From Triplophysa rosa (taxonomy: Eukaryota > Chordata > Actinopteri > Cypriniformes > Nemacheilidae), in contig NC_079898.1 in the NCBI RefSeq assembly GCF_024868665.1, positions 22,083,245-22,147,244 of the forward strand: a stretch of DNA of 64,000 nt, read 5' to 3'. Numbering within the stretch: the first letter of the stretch is position 1; every line of letters begins with the position of its first letter. A program made the position numbers and the translations under genes. The notes beneath the pieces were generated by a model. That model was not told the origin of the DNA. It made no database searches and worked only from the letters and a program-made list of their open reading frames with translations. Shown here in pieces: positions 48,901 through 59,202 of this stretch.

Positions 48901-51900
48901 TGAATATAGTTCAATCTTAAGATTGACTTCCCGGTGCTGTCCTGTTGATTTGGCATATTTTTTGTCTTGAAAAAAATGGACTTTTAGACAATTAACCAAG
49001 GTAGTTTGCGAGTAAACAGAGTAACAGTTCTGACATTGCTACATGTTTCACTGAGCTGTCAGTAATTCGGTTGTTTTCAAACCTCTAGTTTGTTGTAGCC
49101 TACTCACTGACTCAATGCACAGAAACTCTTTTTAAAAGAAAGACTTGAATTTTTTTATTTATTTTTACCCTAATAAAAAATTCAAGTTTCAAAACAAACC
49201 AAAGACTGTGTTGAATACGTACAGATCATACACTAGAAGCGCAGGTTCCAGGTGGAAATGACCATCCTTACAAACTTTGAGGGGCAGAGCTCTTGATGGA
49301 TGTGTGAACTCTTAGAGCAGTGGTTCTCAAACTGGGGGCCGTGGCCCCCTGGGGGGCCCCAAGATGGATCCAGGGGGGCTACAGATTTTTTGGCATTTTA
49401 TGAAATATAGAAATTTATCATAGATTTGATGCAATCAAACATCAGAAAAATGACACCACCAACCAAAAGAATTGAGGTTCCAGCATTGTATAACTGAATG
49501 TTTTTGGTTTAATTAAAATTCTAAGTTTAAGATTATACGTCTTTACATGGGGGGCCGCAAAGCGATGCACTTAACACAAAGGGGGCCTTACAACGAAAAA
49601 GTTTGAGAACCACTGTCTTAGAGGATGTAGGATGTTTGTGTGTCTCATAATGTGCCTGTTTAAAATACACGTGACGAATGGAGCAATAAAAATTACACCT
49701 TAACTGGAATGACTGTTCCTGTGGCATTATATTCCCACAGTACCATTCAAGGGCGCAAAAACGCCACTTGGATTTCTTTAAACTCATAAAATGTTTTTAT
49801 TTTTATAAAAGTAAACTGTTTTATGCGTTTACATGACCTACTTGTTATTAGTTTATTAAGCATAATCGGAGTAAGACTGTGCATGTAAACGCAAGCTGAT
49901 AACGTGTAAGTCATGTAAACGCGTAAAACGGGTTTCTTTTATAGGGGAAAGCTCATAAACGGCATAAGAAAAACCCATTACTCCGATTTCGCGTTGCATG
50001 TAAACGCCTTTATCCGGTTTTCTCTGTTTTGTTTATGTGCGCATGTCTGACAGCGCATTAGTAAAAGTTCCAAACGGAAGTAATAGTAAAATAACGCATA
50101 AATCCGCTCTCGAATCATACAGTTAATGTAGAAACGGCAAAATGAAGAATATGCAGAGTAAGAATAAGCATATGCAGGTACTGCGGACATGAGAAGAGAT
50201 GTAAAAATACAGCTTCTGACCGTTCTCCTGCTGTATTTTTAATTACTAAACAGATTATCGACGGTGACGTCACTTCACGCGAGAAACCCGGCAAGTAAAC
50301 TTCCATGTAAATGCAGTTTTACGCATGGCCGGTTCATTACTATGCATGTAAACACGTGAAAACAGGTTAGTTTTTAAGATTATTTTTGATAGATATCCGT
50401 TTATTTTGTGCATGGAAACGCACTCAATGTCCATTTTTGTAAGCTTGATAAAACACTGAATGGCGCTGTTTGTATGTTTCTTATATAGACTTGTGTTCCC
50501 AAGTGGACTTTCTCATGAATACTCCATCATCGCCACCTTCCGGCTCCGTAAAACTATGAAGAAAGATCGCTGGTTTGTCGTGCAAGTGTTTGATAAAAGC
50601 GGAGACTTACAGGTATGAAAGTATATTTGTTTTAAATGTAAAACATGTTTATGCTGAAGAGCAATAAATCCAACAAAATGACTATGGTATTATTTTAAAG
50701 TTTTATTATTTTTAAAGTGAAAAAAAAATGACAATGCCTATTTTATGTGAAATATTACAGTGTTTATTGTAAGGCTATTGTATTGTATTTTCACTATTTG
50801 CACTAAGTGAAAATAGCAGCATTTCTTAGCGATATGCTATTTACACTAACCGAAAATAGCTGTATTTTCTTTGGATTAAGTAGATGCTATTTACTTATAA
50901 ATAGTGGCAGATAACGTTACTATTTGCACCTCAGTATTGTTGTGCATTAAACATTATGCAATAGTAACAGAGTGTTAATCATTTGTATAAATATAAATTA
51001 TTAAAATGAAGGCAACTTTTTGAGATATTAAAGCCCTACACCTACCCCTAACCTTACCCTAAACTTTATGAATAAAAATGAATTTTAAGTCTTCAATCAA
51101 TTTTATTTATTTATAACAAATGCCTTTATCTGTAAGGTAATAGAAACAGGTTAAAGAGCATTTTCAGCGAGAGGTGGAATTGAATCCCGGTCTCCCTTGC
51201 TAAGCCACACAGACTTTACACCTTACGCCACTGGAGTCGCTGTTTGAGATAGCGTAGTTCTTACACTTTCTCTTTTCCAATCACATATTGGTGGGCGGAG
51301 CTAGTGCAAATAGTCTCTGCCAACAAGGCGGTTATTTGTACTCAGTGTAAATAGACACTCCGTTATTGTAAATAGTTTATCAATGTGGTTCATTCTTTTT
51401 TCAAATTCGTGTGCCCTCATAATCTTTAGTTAAAATCTGAAAATGCACTTCCTTCCTGTAATGACTAACCATCTTAAAGGAACACTCCAATTTTTTTGGA
51501 AATAGTCTCATTCTCCAACTCCCCCAGAGTTAACAAGTTGAGTTTTACCGTTATACTATACTCCCATTCCGACGTAATAATCAAGGAAGTTTGCTGCCGT
51601 AACATGGCCGTGAACATCGCAGTGATATCATGCTCCTTGTGCAAGCAGTTGTTCACGTTGGATATGTTGACGGAAGTTAGCCTATTTCCACATGGTTTGC
51701 GTGATATCACTGCGGCAGCAAACTTCCTTGATTATTACGCCGGAATGGGAGTATAGTTCCTAATCATATCGGCCTAGAAAATCGCAACTTTTCATTTTCC
51801 GCCGGTCTTGGCACACGATATAAGTACAGAAGAGTCAAGTTTTAAATAGAAAAAATATCGAAACTCTATGGTCATTTTTGAACACGATGCTACTGGTCCA

Positions 51901-54511
51901 ATTGGATTCAATGATCTATGCTAAGCTATGCTAAAAGTGCTATCGCCAGACCCGGAGATCAGTTGAATAGATTCCAAAAGGTAAAACTCAACTTATTAAC
52001 TCTGGGGGAGTTGGAGAATGAGCCTATTTCCCAAAAAAAGTGGAGCGTTCCTTTAAATGACGTACGTTAGGCGGAGCATCTGTTAACTCCTCCCCTTCAA
52101 CTGTCAGTCTGCTGCCAGTTACATGTCAAAATGCAACGGCTGTTTTTATACATCCAATCAAATCGCAGAGGAAGACGAAAGCCACGGCAACTTTTTTTTC
52201 TCATTAGAAATACCGTTTTCCTCAGAAATGCGTCAAAATACGGAAGTAAAAACTATCGCAACTAACGTTCACGGCGACTTTAAAATGTTTGATTTTATGA
52301 AGATCTATGGGAGTATTTTCTCAAATGCTCTCGCGGTACTTAAGCCGGTCAGTCTGCACAGTCTGTGAAGTCGAACACCTTTTGATTGCTTCAGAATCGA
52401 CGTGGCTTCCTAATTAAACGCGCCAGTGAACTTCTAATGTCCATTTTCTTATTTCTTTTAGGTGTCATTAATAGTGGATGGAGCCAAAAAATCTGTGGAG
52501 TTTTTAGCTCAAGGTTTTCTGAAGAACAGTCTCCTGTATGTGTTCAAAAACCGAGACCTTCAAGCCCTATTCGACCGGCAGTTTCACAAGCTGGGTGTAT
52601 CTGTGGAGAGCAACGCCGTGTCCGTTTACCTAGACTGTAAACTCATAGAGCGTCAGGTGACCGCAGAAAGGGCGGGACTGAATCTGAGCGGGCGCACCTT
52701 TATCGCCACGAGTGTGGAGAATGGACGTCCAGTGGATGTGAGTCATTCAGAAAACATTAGAAATCCTAATACTATTGGTTTTGAATCTTCAGTTGTTTGG
52801 GCCCTCACTGCATCTGTTTTAATTCCCACGAATGTCATTTACTTTCACAGATTGAACTTCAAGAGATTTTGATGTTTTGTGATGCTAGAATAGCCGAACT
52901 GGACAGGTGTTGCGATTCTCCTGAAGTGACGGTAAGATGTTGTTTGTGGTGTTTGATGGTGCAGCAACATAAGGATACAGACGAAAATATTCTTTCTGAT
53001 TGTAACTGTATACAAGCAACCCATAATTTTACACATATTTATTAATGTAAATTTAATGGCTTCTTCACACGGCATCACTCCTATTGCATGTTAAAATATC
53101 TATGAATAAATATATATGTAAAATATATTTCTGATAAATATTTAAAAGACATAATTTCTTTAAATGCAGGATTTACTTAGTTTTTAAAGGCTCTGTTCCA
53201 AAACCTAGTAAGCTGCCTGCATTACATAGTCCATTTTATTTTGGATTGGATTCATTTTAATCTTCGATTTTATTATAAATCGAATTAATTATGTTTATGT
53301 CTCTCGCATGGTCAGCCATGTCAGGCGGATTTTTCCACTGAGCTGTCATAATGCACTATGGGATTGGCTTCTTTGAGAAGTACACATGCAGTGCTCTTGA
53401 CCAAAAGAATCTATCTTAAAAGGCATAAATATAATTATGCCTTTGATGTCTTAAAATGCTGCCTACGTGGGTTTTGGATGTGAGCCACAGTGATTTCCAT
53501 GCATTGTTCTTAGTGGATGGTTTCTACAGTAGGTAAAGCCCTTGAGGATGTCCTTTTAGCTCGACTTGCTCCGGTCAATAATTTCTGATTAATTAAAGGC
53601 AACATCCTGTCGTAAGCGATTGGATTAGAGAAAATCCACATCCCTGCTCACTGCTGTAATTGGAACATGCTCTTTAGTGATATGCTAATCCCCCCACTCT
53701 CAGCATCAGGGGTAATATTTCCTTAACTTTTTCCACATGGAAGGCCATGGTCCAAGTGGCCAAGCAGGTTAATGAGGAGAATATAAATGATGTGTTGGCA
53801 GCCAATGTTATGCATTTTACAAGAAATTACATGAACACTGTATGCATGCATGCAAATGTATAAAATCCCCACAAATCCCATCTTTGTCAGAGTGCAACTC
53901 CACCGGGATAATTGATTATCCCAGCCTGCTCTTGAATGATTTAACAATGTGCTTTGTTTTTCTATTTGGCCAGTGTGAACCCATAATAACCCACAAACCC
54001 ACAGCGGCCCCACTGGTCACCGGATACTTCCACCGAATGCTGTCTCTGCCGGCCCAGCAGCCTACAGACCGATGCCACTGCCCTGCTCTAAAAGTAAAGT
54101 AAAACCTTGAAAGCGTTTTTAAATGAGTGACTTATCATTCCATTGTGCATTCTGAGATAATGCTGCATGCAAAATGAATGGTCAATTAAAGCATATTTAT
54201 GCCAGTCCATATACCTGGACGACAGCCAGAAGCAGAAATAAAAGCTGATTAGCAGCAATTTAGCGCAAATAAAGGGGTGTTTGGGCAGAGACTTGCACTT
54301 CATCAGCGGGTGATGTTCAGAAGTACAAAGAGAGTCCAGGCTGGGACCCTTGTTTGAATTTTCATCACAGTTTTCAAGACCTGATGCGGAAAGCTGTTTT
54401 AGCATATCAACGTTGAGTAATTTGACTTGTGTTCTGCTTTAATTTTGAAAGGCGAGTCATGGACTACTAGGTATGGGACATTTTGGACTTAAAGGAGAAA
54501 AAGGAGATACG
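41419..54511 (+). CDS. col19a1: col19a1, collagen type XIX alpha-1 chain, first eight coding exons (5' part)
   Basis: Secreted FACIT-class collagen of basement-membrane zones. Coding exons: 41419-41506, 43001-43072, 44213-44312, 50489-50612, 52462-52737, 52851-52931, 53974-54093 and 54452-54511. All have GT-AG borders and compatible phases, giving 307 residues. Order: signal peptide (about 1-25), TSPN/laminin-G-like domain (about 30-240; GFDLAEKFLLRKG, LVFPSGLSHEYSIIATFRLR, VFKNRDLQALFDRQFHKLGV, YLDCKLIERQ), cysteine cluster (FCDARIAELDRCCDS, then CEP and DRCHC), first Gly-X-Y segment (GLKGEKGDT). The match to COL19A1 (YIFRNRELRPLFDRQWHKLG) is clearly better than to COL9A1. The remaining roughly 800 residues are off the right side. 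Orientation relative to lmbrd1 matches the human locus. Confidence 0.92.
42600..42800. mobile_element. TTAA-type MITE fragment, copy 11
   Basis: Inner parts only: ctcacctcatgtcatttcaa, tgaagaaattttgaagaatg, gacatgagggtgaat and gacagaatttttaaggcgag. Ends eroded. Confidence 0.5.
43001..43072 (+). CDS. col19a1: col19a1 exon, start of TSPN domain
   Basis: 72 nt, acceptor gtgcag|ATCAT, donor ACAG|gtacag. Codes for HACPSIKLEEKWYTSLSIHK EFT. Corresponds to CPILRIEGHQLTYDNINKLE of the human chain, with the Cys conserved. Confidence 0.85.
43250..43740. mobile_element. long-palindrome MITE, arms CAGTGTTGGGT / ACCCAACACTG
   Basis: Nearly the whole 490 bp is self-complementary: left cagtgttgggtgtaactagt tactaagtaattagttac, right gtaattagtaactagtaatt aattactttttcagagtaac ttacccaacactg. 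A widespread fish foldback element. No clear target duplication. It lies in a col19a1 intron, right beside an exon. Confidence 0.85.
44118..44180 (+). repeat. SINE 3' tail fragment
   Basis: cactgtaagtcactttgtat aaaagcatctgtcaaatgca tag, matching the tails at 21803 and 27648. Ends 32 bp before the col19a1 exon at 44213, so it abuts the acceptor region. Confidence 0.6.
44213..44312 (+). CDS. col19a1: col19a1 exon, TSPN domain strand 1
   Basis: 100 nt, acceptor ttacag|GATTC, donor ACAGA|gtaagt. Codes for FDLAEKFLLRKGTVTENRPL then FRLGSKPLFKPT. It matches GFDLGDSFSLRRAF...FKLGSALL but lacks the two Cys that the human chain, as I recall it, has in this loop. Confidence 0.85.
45564..45630. repeat. 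(GT)n/(GC) microsatellite
   Basis: Imperfect GT tract with GC interruptions (gtgtgcgtgcgtgtgtgcgt). Confidence 0.9.
45640..45900. mobile_element. foldback element between two GT tracts
   Basis: Inverted GC-rich ends (tatcccggtggggacct / actgtccccacggggata). Inner ggggactcgtgtcaccgtgg ggacc pairs partly with them. The core has telomere-like tagggatagggttagggata. It begins and ends beside GT microsatellites. Confidence 0.5.
45906..45948. repeat. (GT)n microsatellite, about 21 units
   Basis: Uninterrupted GT dinucleotide tract. Confidence 0.95.
46079..46402. mobile_element. GTCACCATGAAA family repeat, copy 2 (inverted)
   Basis: Reads aaagtcaccatgaaacggaa gttgcgat... on the plus strand, i.e. 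opposite to 8232-8588. Shares gcatcgtgacgtat-type, aaaaatgtagggcgg, tggccat, agtatagtcctacccc and tttttgattaaagattaca with it. Confidence 0.7.
46416..46939. mobile_element. Tc1/mariner-like MITE, copy 3 (inverted)
   Basis: TACAGCCGCAGAAAAATGTA at the left, TAATTTTTCCTGCGACTGTA at the right, TA at both ends. The internal order is the reverse of 6072-6559 and 13652-14100. Confidence 0.75.
47741..48166. mobile_element. TTAA-type foldback MITE, copy 12 (diverged centre)
   Basis: TTAAAGGAACAATTCACCCA at the left, TTTTTGGTGAACTGTTCCTT TAA at the right. Only the terminal arms are preserved; the 380-bp centre is unrelated to the other copies. Confidence 0.7.
49318..49615. mobile_element. hAT-type MITE with perfect 8-bp target duplication
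   Basis: Terminal repeats CAGTGGTTCTCAAACTGGGG / AAAAAGTTTGAGAACCACTG, flanked on both sides by TCTTAGAG (49310-49317 and 49616-49623). Length 298 bp, no transposase. The ends and duplication length are characteristic of the hAT superfamily. Confidence 0.92.
49825..50421. repeat. repeat with seven CATGTAAACG motifs
   Basis: The motif GCATGTAAACGC or a close variant occurs at 49825 (inverted), 49881, 49911, 49996, 50303, 50344 and 50410. It resembles the subterminal-repeat layout of a DNA transposon; ends were not fixed. Located 68 bp before a col19a1 exon. Confidence 0.5.
50489..50612 (+). CDS. col19a1: col19a1 exon, TSPN domain core
   Basis: 124 nt, acceptor atatag|ACTTG, donor TTACAG|gtatga. 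Codes for LVFPSGLSHEYSIIATFRLR then KTMKKDRWFVVQVFDKSGDL Q, the classic FACIT motif FPxGLPEEYS...F. Confidence 0.92.
51165..51255 (-). repeat. tRNA-derived SINE head or tRNA relic
   Basis: Read on the minus strand it has an A-box-like TGGCGTAAGGTG and, about 40 nt later, a B-box-like GGGATTCAATTCC. A canonical cloverleaf cannot be completed, so it is a relic or SINE head rather than a working tRNA gene. Confidence 0.35.
51390..52286. repeat. dispersed repeat (copy related to 62408-63004) interrupted by a MITE
   Basis: Left part (aaaatctgaaaatgcacttc c) and right part (ggcggagcatctgttaactc ctcc, caactgtcagtctgctgcca gtt) are contiguous in the copy near 62700-62815. The foldback MITE 51474-52056 sits between them. 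Confidence 0.75.
51474..52056. mobile_element. foldback MITE (TTAAAGGAACACTCC family)
   Basis: Left TTAAAGGAACACTCCAATTT, right AAAGTGGAGCGTTCCTTTAA. Inner arms tcattctccaactcccccag agttaa pair with ttaactctgggggagttgga gaatga. A second nested inverted pair is actcccattccgacgtaata / tattacgccggaatgggagt. Flanking TTAA is the target duplication, shown by the uninterrupted paralogue. Confidence 0.9.
52462..52737 (+). CDS. col19a1: col19a1 exon, TSPN domain main exon
   Basis: 276 nt, phase 0 at both ends, acceptor ttttag|GTGTC, donor GTGGAT|gtgagt. 92 codons including LLYVFKNRDLQALFDRQFHK, LGVSVESNAVSVYLDCKL and FIATSVENGRPVD. Best-conserved exon of the gene here. Confidence 0.95.
52851..52931 (+). 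CDS. col19a1: col19a1 exon, cysteine-rich end of the TSPN domain
   Basis: 81 nt, phase 0, acceptor ttcacag|ATTGAA, donor GTGACG|gtaaga. Codes for IELQEILMFCDARIAELDRC CDSPEVT, like IELHQLKIYCSANLIAQETC C in human COL19A1. Confidence 0.93.
53974..54093 (+). CDS. col19a1: col19a1 exon, linker before the collagen domain
   Basis: 120 nt, phase 0, acceptor ggccag|TGTGAA, donor CTAAAA|gtaaag. Codes for CEPIITHKPTAAPLVTGYFH then RMLSLPAQQPTDRCHCPALK. The final CxC corresponds to DQCQC in the human chain and precedes the first triple-helical segment. Confidence 0.9.
54452..54511 (+). CDS. col19a1: col19a1 first collagenous exon
   Basis: 60 nt, phase 0, acceptor ttgaaag|GCGAGT, donor GATACG|gtaaat. 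Codes for ASHGLLGMGHFGLKGEKGDT: Gly-X-Y triplets with one interruption (GMGHF), then GLKGEKGDT. FACIT collagens tolerate such imperfections. Confidence 0.85.
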
Positions 54512-55345
54512 GTAAATAATGGTTTTTAACAACATCTCAGATTGATTTATTTTTTAATAACACAAAATTGCTTCGTTCTTCGTTGCAGTGAATCTCTTCT
54601 TTATAAGGTTGCCAAAATATTTTTTCTAAAAAATCTAAACAATCGTTTAATATCATAAGATTTTCCCCACTACAAATTTTGCGCTAGACTTTATATCATT
54701 ACATGTGTTGCCTCATGCAGAGGTTATAATGCTGTTATCCTAACATATTAAGAAGTGATTTAAAGGATTTTTCTCTGTGAAGTGTGTTAGCAGTAGATAG
54801 TGGTGTGACAAGAGACTGGATCGCAGCAAGAATGATTGGAATTCGTATGAATGAACAGCTGAATATATGTTTGTTAAGGACAAATGGTCTTTCAGGTCAT
54901 TAGCCTAATTGCTTTGTTGTGTTTTGGAATAGAGACGTTTTTTGACAGCACCACGTGTTCGGTATGGAGTGGGATGTTCTGAATGCCTTTTTTCAATAAA
55001 TCACATTGCTATAGGACCCACTTGCTGTGAAATTTCCTCTTGCCTCACATTCACACAATTAGTGCGGCCTTTGCCAAGAAGTGACATTGAATTTGTTTTC
55101 AAATCCAGCAGGAGTTCAAGGTGTCCACAACATAGTCACATCTGTGTTGCGTCTTCTGTGGCAGACGGTCTATATGAAACCGATCAGACAGATGTGTGCT
55201 CAGCTCGCTGTTAAGTATTTTGTTGGTTTTAAGTTATGTTGTAGCCGTTTGATGCTTACATTTATTCATTTTGCTGACAATGTTGTTCAAATATGGTATC
55301 AAACACATGACGTTGATGATGTTAGCACCATGCAATTGTATAAAC

Positions 55346-55590
55346 TTAAAGGGATACTCCACCCAAAAATGACATTTCTGTCATTATTTATAAATAAATG
55401 TAAACATTTCTTTGTTCTGATGAACACAAAGATATTTGGAAAAATGTTAGCAGCTGACATTTCTGGGACATTATTGGATACCATAGTTAGGAAAAATGAT
55501 TGTATCTTTTTTTCACAAAATGAGATATTTTGAAGAATTTAGGAAAGCAAACCGTTCTAGGGCACCTTTGACTACCATTTTCATTTTTAC
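55346..55590. mobile_element. TTAA-type foldback MITE, copy 13 (right end lost)
   Basis: TTAAAGGGATACTCCACCCA, then gttctgatgaacacaaagat and ggataccatagttaggaaaa. It breaks off after gcacctttgactaccatttt. Confidence 0.65.
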
Positions 55591-56364
55591 CGATAAATGA
55601 AGTTGAATTGGTCTTGGGAAGTATCTGTAGAACCTGCTGTAGATTGTTTTACTCCGTCCAGTAGTCGAAACCTCTGAAAATGACTTCAATATCTGAATGT
55701 GTCTTAAATGGTTTTGAACTCAAACATGATGCTGTTTCTTCACGTAATTTTGTAACTAGTACATATTGAATTCGGTGATACAATCCAAGTAGTTTTAACC
55801 AAATAGCAAGGCAATTTTATCAGAGGTTTAGACAAGGCCAGAGGTGAAAGGGAATTTTATTGTTTTCTGGGTGACGCTGTGGTTGATACAATCATTGTTT
55901 TGGTGTTTTGGCTACGTTATTGTTGCAGTAAGATGGAGATAATTGGCTAATTCAGCGTTTCATGGCATTCTGGGTTATTGTGTTTTTGCAGGATCACTGG
56001 AGGTACATGCTTCGATTCTCAAGTTGTCAGTGTTGGAATTCTCCATAGATCCAGTGGTAAAGTGTACAATCCCATGGGATATTCTAGGAACAGTTTCAAT
56101 GCAGAGCGATGACTCGAATCTCCATTCACAGTAGTTTGAAGTCAATACGTCATCACGGTGCATTTCTTAGTCCATTGTCCGGTTTTGGAATCACACATTC
56201 TTGCACATTTGTCTTCTGATGGTTGTTTTGTGACAGCAGGGTGCACATTAATCAATGGTCAGTTTCAATGGTCTGGACACATTTGGTTTGGCGTCTAGTT
56301 TAGCGCTTGATCTACTTGTAAGAGGTTTCTGAGGTTAGGAAATCGAATAAAATGATGTTATGAT

Positions 56365-57558
56365 TAGAGATGCACCGATTGCAATTTTCTTTGCCGATTC
56401 CGATTTCCGATTTTATTACAAGTGAAACCTGCCGATTCCGATTTTCTATCCACAAACTATAATTGACAGTATACTGTATATAAATCCATATGAACTTTTC
56501 TTCAATACACATTTTTTTTATTTTCATTGAATAAATGATTGAACATTACTGTTTCCCCAAATGCAGTTCTCCAGGCTGCATTAAATTACAGAATCTTCTC
56601 TTTCCCAAACAACTTTTAAATTGAATAACTCTGTGACTGAAAAGAAGTACAAATAATAAAATATAACTAAACATGTCACTTAATTTACCTTTTTCATTTT
56701 TGTACTCATCTCACAAAAGTCTAAGATAACAATAAAATACTTCAACTTTATTCTCATCTGTTTCCGTTTATGAAACTAACATTGCTTTATTTCATTTTTT
56801 CTGAAATGTAAAATAAATTGTCTTTATCTTGGGTCTGTAGGATTAAAAGAAGTGGGTTGATTTTTGCTGCAACTTCAATAAAAAGGTTAAAAATCTTATG
56901 AGTGAATTCTACTCTAAAGAAGTATATGTATTTGCAGTTTTTTGTGTTAGTAAAGAACTCAATCAGATATATATCACATATATTGGTTGATTTATTCATT
57001 TTTTTATATTTTGGATTTTTACAAACAAGTAGAAGTCGTGTTTAATGTCATTTTACCTAGGTGAAATGACCACAGTTTTAACGTAAGACAAGCAATCAGG
57101 TTGAGTGGAATTTACGTTTGTTTTACACAGAGTGAACGACTTCAACATGAGTTTAGCACGTGTCAGAGTTTAGCATGATGCTAATAGCATCACTGTTAGC
57201 ATACATACCCCATGGAGACGGAGCAGCGAGAGATGAACTACAGTCTGTACAGTACATGATGCGTGTGCAGTCAGCGGATATGAGAGATGCGCGTCAGTCA
57301 GCAGAGACTCGCGGTCCGGTGGACCCACATGCGAGTATAAACGAGCCGTGAAAGACAGGCTGTGCGCGCGCACGTTTACATGTTTACTTGCGGCTTTGAG
57401 TGTACTGACGGCTGTGACGTTCTTGCCCGCATCACGGGCAACAGAAGATCGGCTTAGAATCGGCGAGACGTGAGACTGACCGGCCGGTCACCGGTCGGGC
57501 CGATCATACGAAAAACCGGCCGATTCCGATCTCTGGCCGGTCAATCGGTGCACCTCTA
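56365..57558. mobile_element. 1.2-kb non-autonomous hAT element with perfect 8-bp target duplication
   Basis: Terminal repeats TAGAGATGCACCGAT / ATCGGTGCACCTCTA, flanked by GTTATGAT (56357-56364 and 57559-57566). Subterminal CCGAT motifs (gccgattccgatttccgat; gccgattccgatctctggcc) recur at both ends, as in hAT elements. No transposase frame; the 63-residue frame at 57160 is unsupported. The right third (57100-57540) is much more GC-rich than the left. Confidence 0.92.
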
Positions 57559-58054
57559 GTTATGATATTTAAAAGATTAGCAGTTATTTTGTATTACTTA
57601 ACCAGTCATAGGCTTTAATCTCATTTAATACAGGATTAGCAGAAGTGACTAACAAGCTTGTTCTAAAAAAAATGTAATGTCATTTTTCTTTGAAGACATG
57701 ATTAAATAGTTGGACGAAAACTAATGTATTTCACGTGTTGAAAGGTTAACTATTGAAAACTTGTGTGCAAATATTGTGGAATATATCAAAGGCTGTGACC
57801 TTTGGTTTAGCCAGTAGCCTAGCCAAGTAGCCAAGGTTTTGCTAACAGCATTTTATTGTATAAAAAGTTGTATTTCCTCCTACAAACAAGTTGAATCATC
57901 GTTATCTATTAATGATATATATATATTTTGTTGTTTTGTTCCAAAAGAGAGAGACTGTAAATCTCAAATGCGTATGTCTGCTAAAAGACATATTTTAGGT
58001 ACTAGCATATTGTTGCTCTTAAACATCCAGTGTGTCATTTTTTGGAGTATATTG

Positions 58055-58409
58055 ACAGAAATGCAATATAATATACATAACTTTGTCTTGAGAGGTGTAT
58101 AAAGACCTTACATAATGAAACTTTGTTTTTATTACCTTAGAATGAGCTATTTCTATCTACATATACTGCGGGTCCCCTTACATTGAATTCGTCATGTTGT
58201 TTCTACAGTAACCCTAAACGGACAAACTGCAATACAGAGCGTGTTTCGTAAATACGTTATCTCATGGCAAAGAAGCGAAAACGTGATGACGTCTTAGTTC
58301 TGTGTCAACCATTGTCGTGCATCGAAATGGAGGGGAGGAGTGAGCTGTTGGTTGCAATTTGCAACCTCACCTCTAGATGCTGCTAAATTTCATGCACTGG
58401 ACCTTTAAA
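58055..58409 (-). repeat. dispersed repeat (gcatctagtggtgagg family), copy 2, inverted
   Basis: Reverse-complement match to 22760-23118: tgtataaagaccttacataa, tagaatgagctatttctatc, gcgggtccccttaca, ttgcaatttgcaacctcacc. Confidence 0.7.
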
Positions 58410-59202
58410 ACTGTAACTGACATGGACTATGCCATAAAACCTTTTCTCACCATGTCCATATTAAAATATCCAATGTATTTGCATAAGCATATTCTTTAAC
58501 TCATGATCCAGAAGCTCATGAGAATCTGGGCACCATGTTTCTGTGGTTGTGTTTACTGGTTGGCGAGTGTCAGCAGGGAGGCTCATCTCCAGCAATGAGG
58601 GAAGAATGTGACCCACATTTCTTTAACGTGAGAATGTTTCTCTGGCACTGAAAACACATTACGTAGAAACGAAGCACATGCGTTTTATGGCTGGCGGTGA
58701 TTTTCACTATCTCCCCTTGAGTCTGTTCCGTTATTGCCTCCACATAGAAAATATCCCAGGCAGGGAAGCTGTGTACCAAACACCATTTCAACCTTTGTGT
58801 TGGTGATGTAATTTGTCAATGACACACCATTTTAGGGATGTTTTTTTAAGTAAATGCAAAGTTATGGCAACAGGGAATGTTGGGGAGAGCGTGCATATGT
58901 ATGAGCTGACAGGCCTGATTTACTGCTGCACTGTGAATGGGAAAGGGTGAAATAAAAACTCATATTTATAGACTGCAAAACTTGTTTACTTACTAAATCG
59001 GCTGTATTTGAGTTGTACGGTTGAATTGCCTAGTAGGATTGTCTCTGTATTGAATTGCTGTGCTGTAGTGCATCATGTATAGTTGCTCTGTGGAGCATGA
59101 CCTGTGGTTTGCTCTTTATTTGACTGACCATTAAGTTTTTACAGCTTGTCTTTACTTTGGCATTGTAAAAAATGTAAGTTTTTTGGAGAATACTAATAGA
59201 GT

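Larger units (their letters stand above)
44313..50488. other. col19a1 intron (6.2 kb)
   Basis: Contains microsatellites and a foldback element (45564-45948), repeats at 46079 and 46416, MITEs at 47741 and 49318, and a repeat with CATGTAAACG motifs (49825-50421). The blocks 44320-45560, 46940-47740 and 48170-49310 have no supported feature. Confidence 0.6.
50613..52461. other. col19a1 intron (1.8 kb) mostly repeats
   Basis: Contains a tRNA-like SINE head (51165-51255) and a dispersed repeat (51390-52286) split by a foldback MITE (51474-52056). No gene. Confidence 0.6.

Noticed and set aside
51165..51255. Functional tRNA gene
   Set aside because: A- and B-box-like motifs are present but a full cloverleaf cannot be drawn; more likely a SINE head.
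51496..51756. 86-codon frame
   Set aside because: Lies within the arms of a foldback MITE; a mirror frame exists on the other strand.
55100..55140. GVQGVHN after a CAG acceptor, as a possible next collagen exon
   Set aside because: Only two Gly at spacing three, no donor at a suitable place, and no continuing Gly-X-Y.
57160..57351. 63-codon frame in the hAT element
   Set aside because: No resemblance to hAT transposase; short and unsupported.
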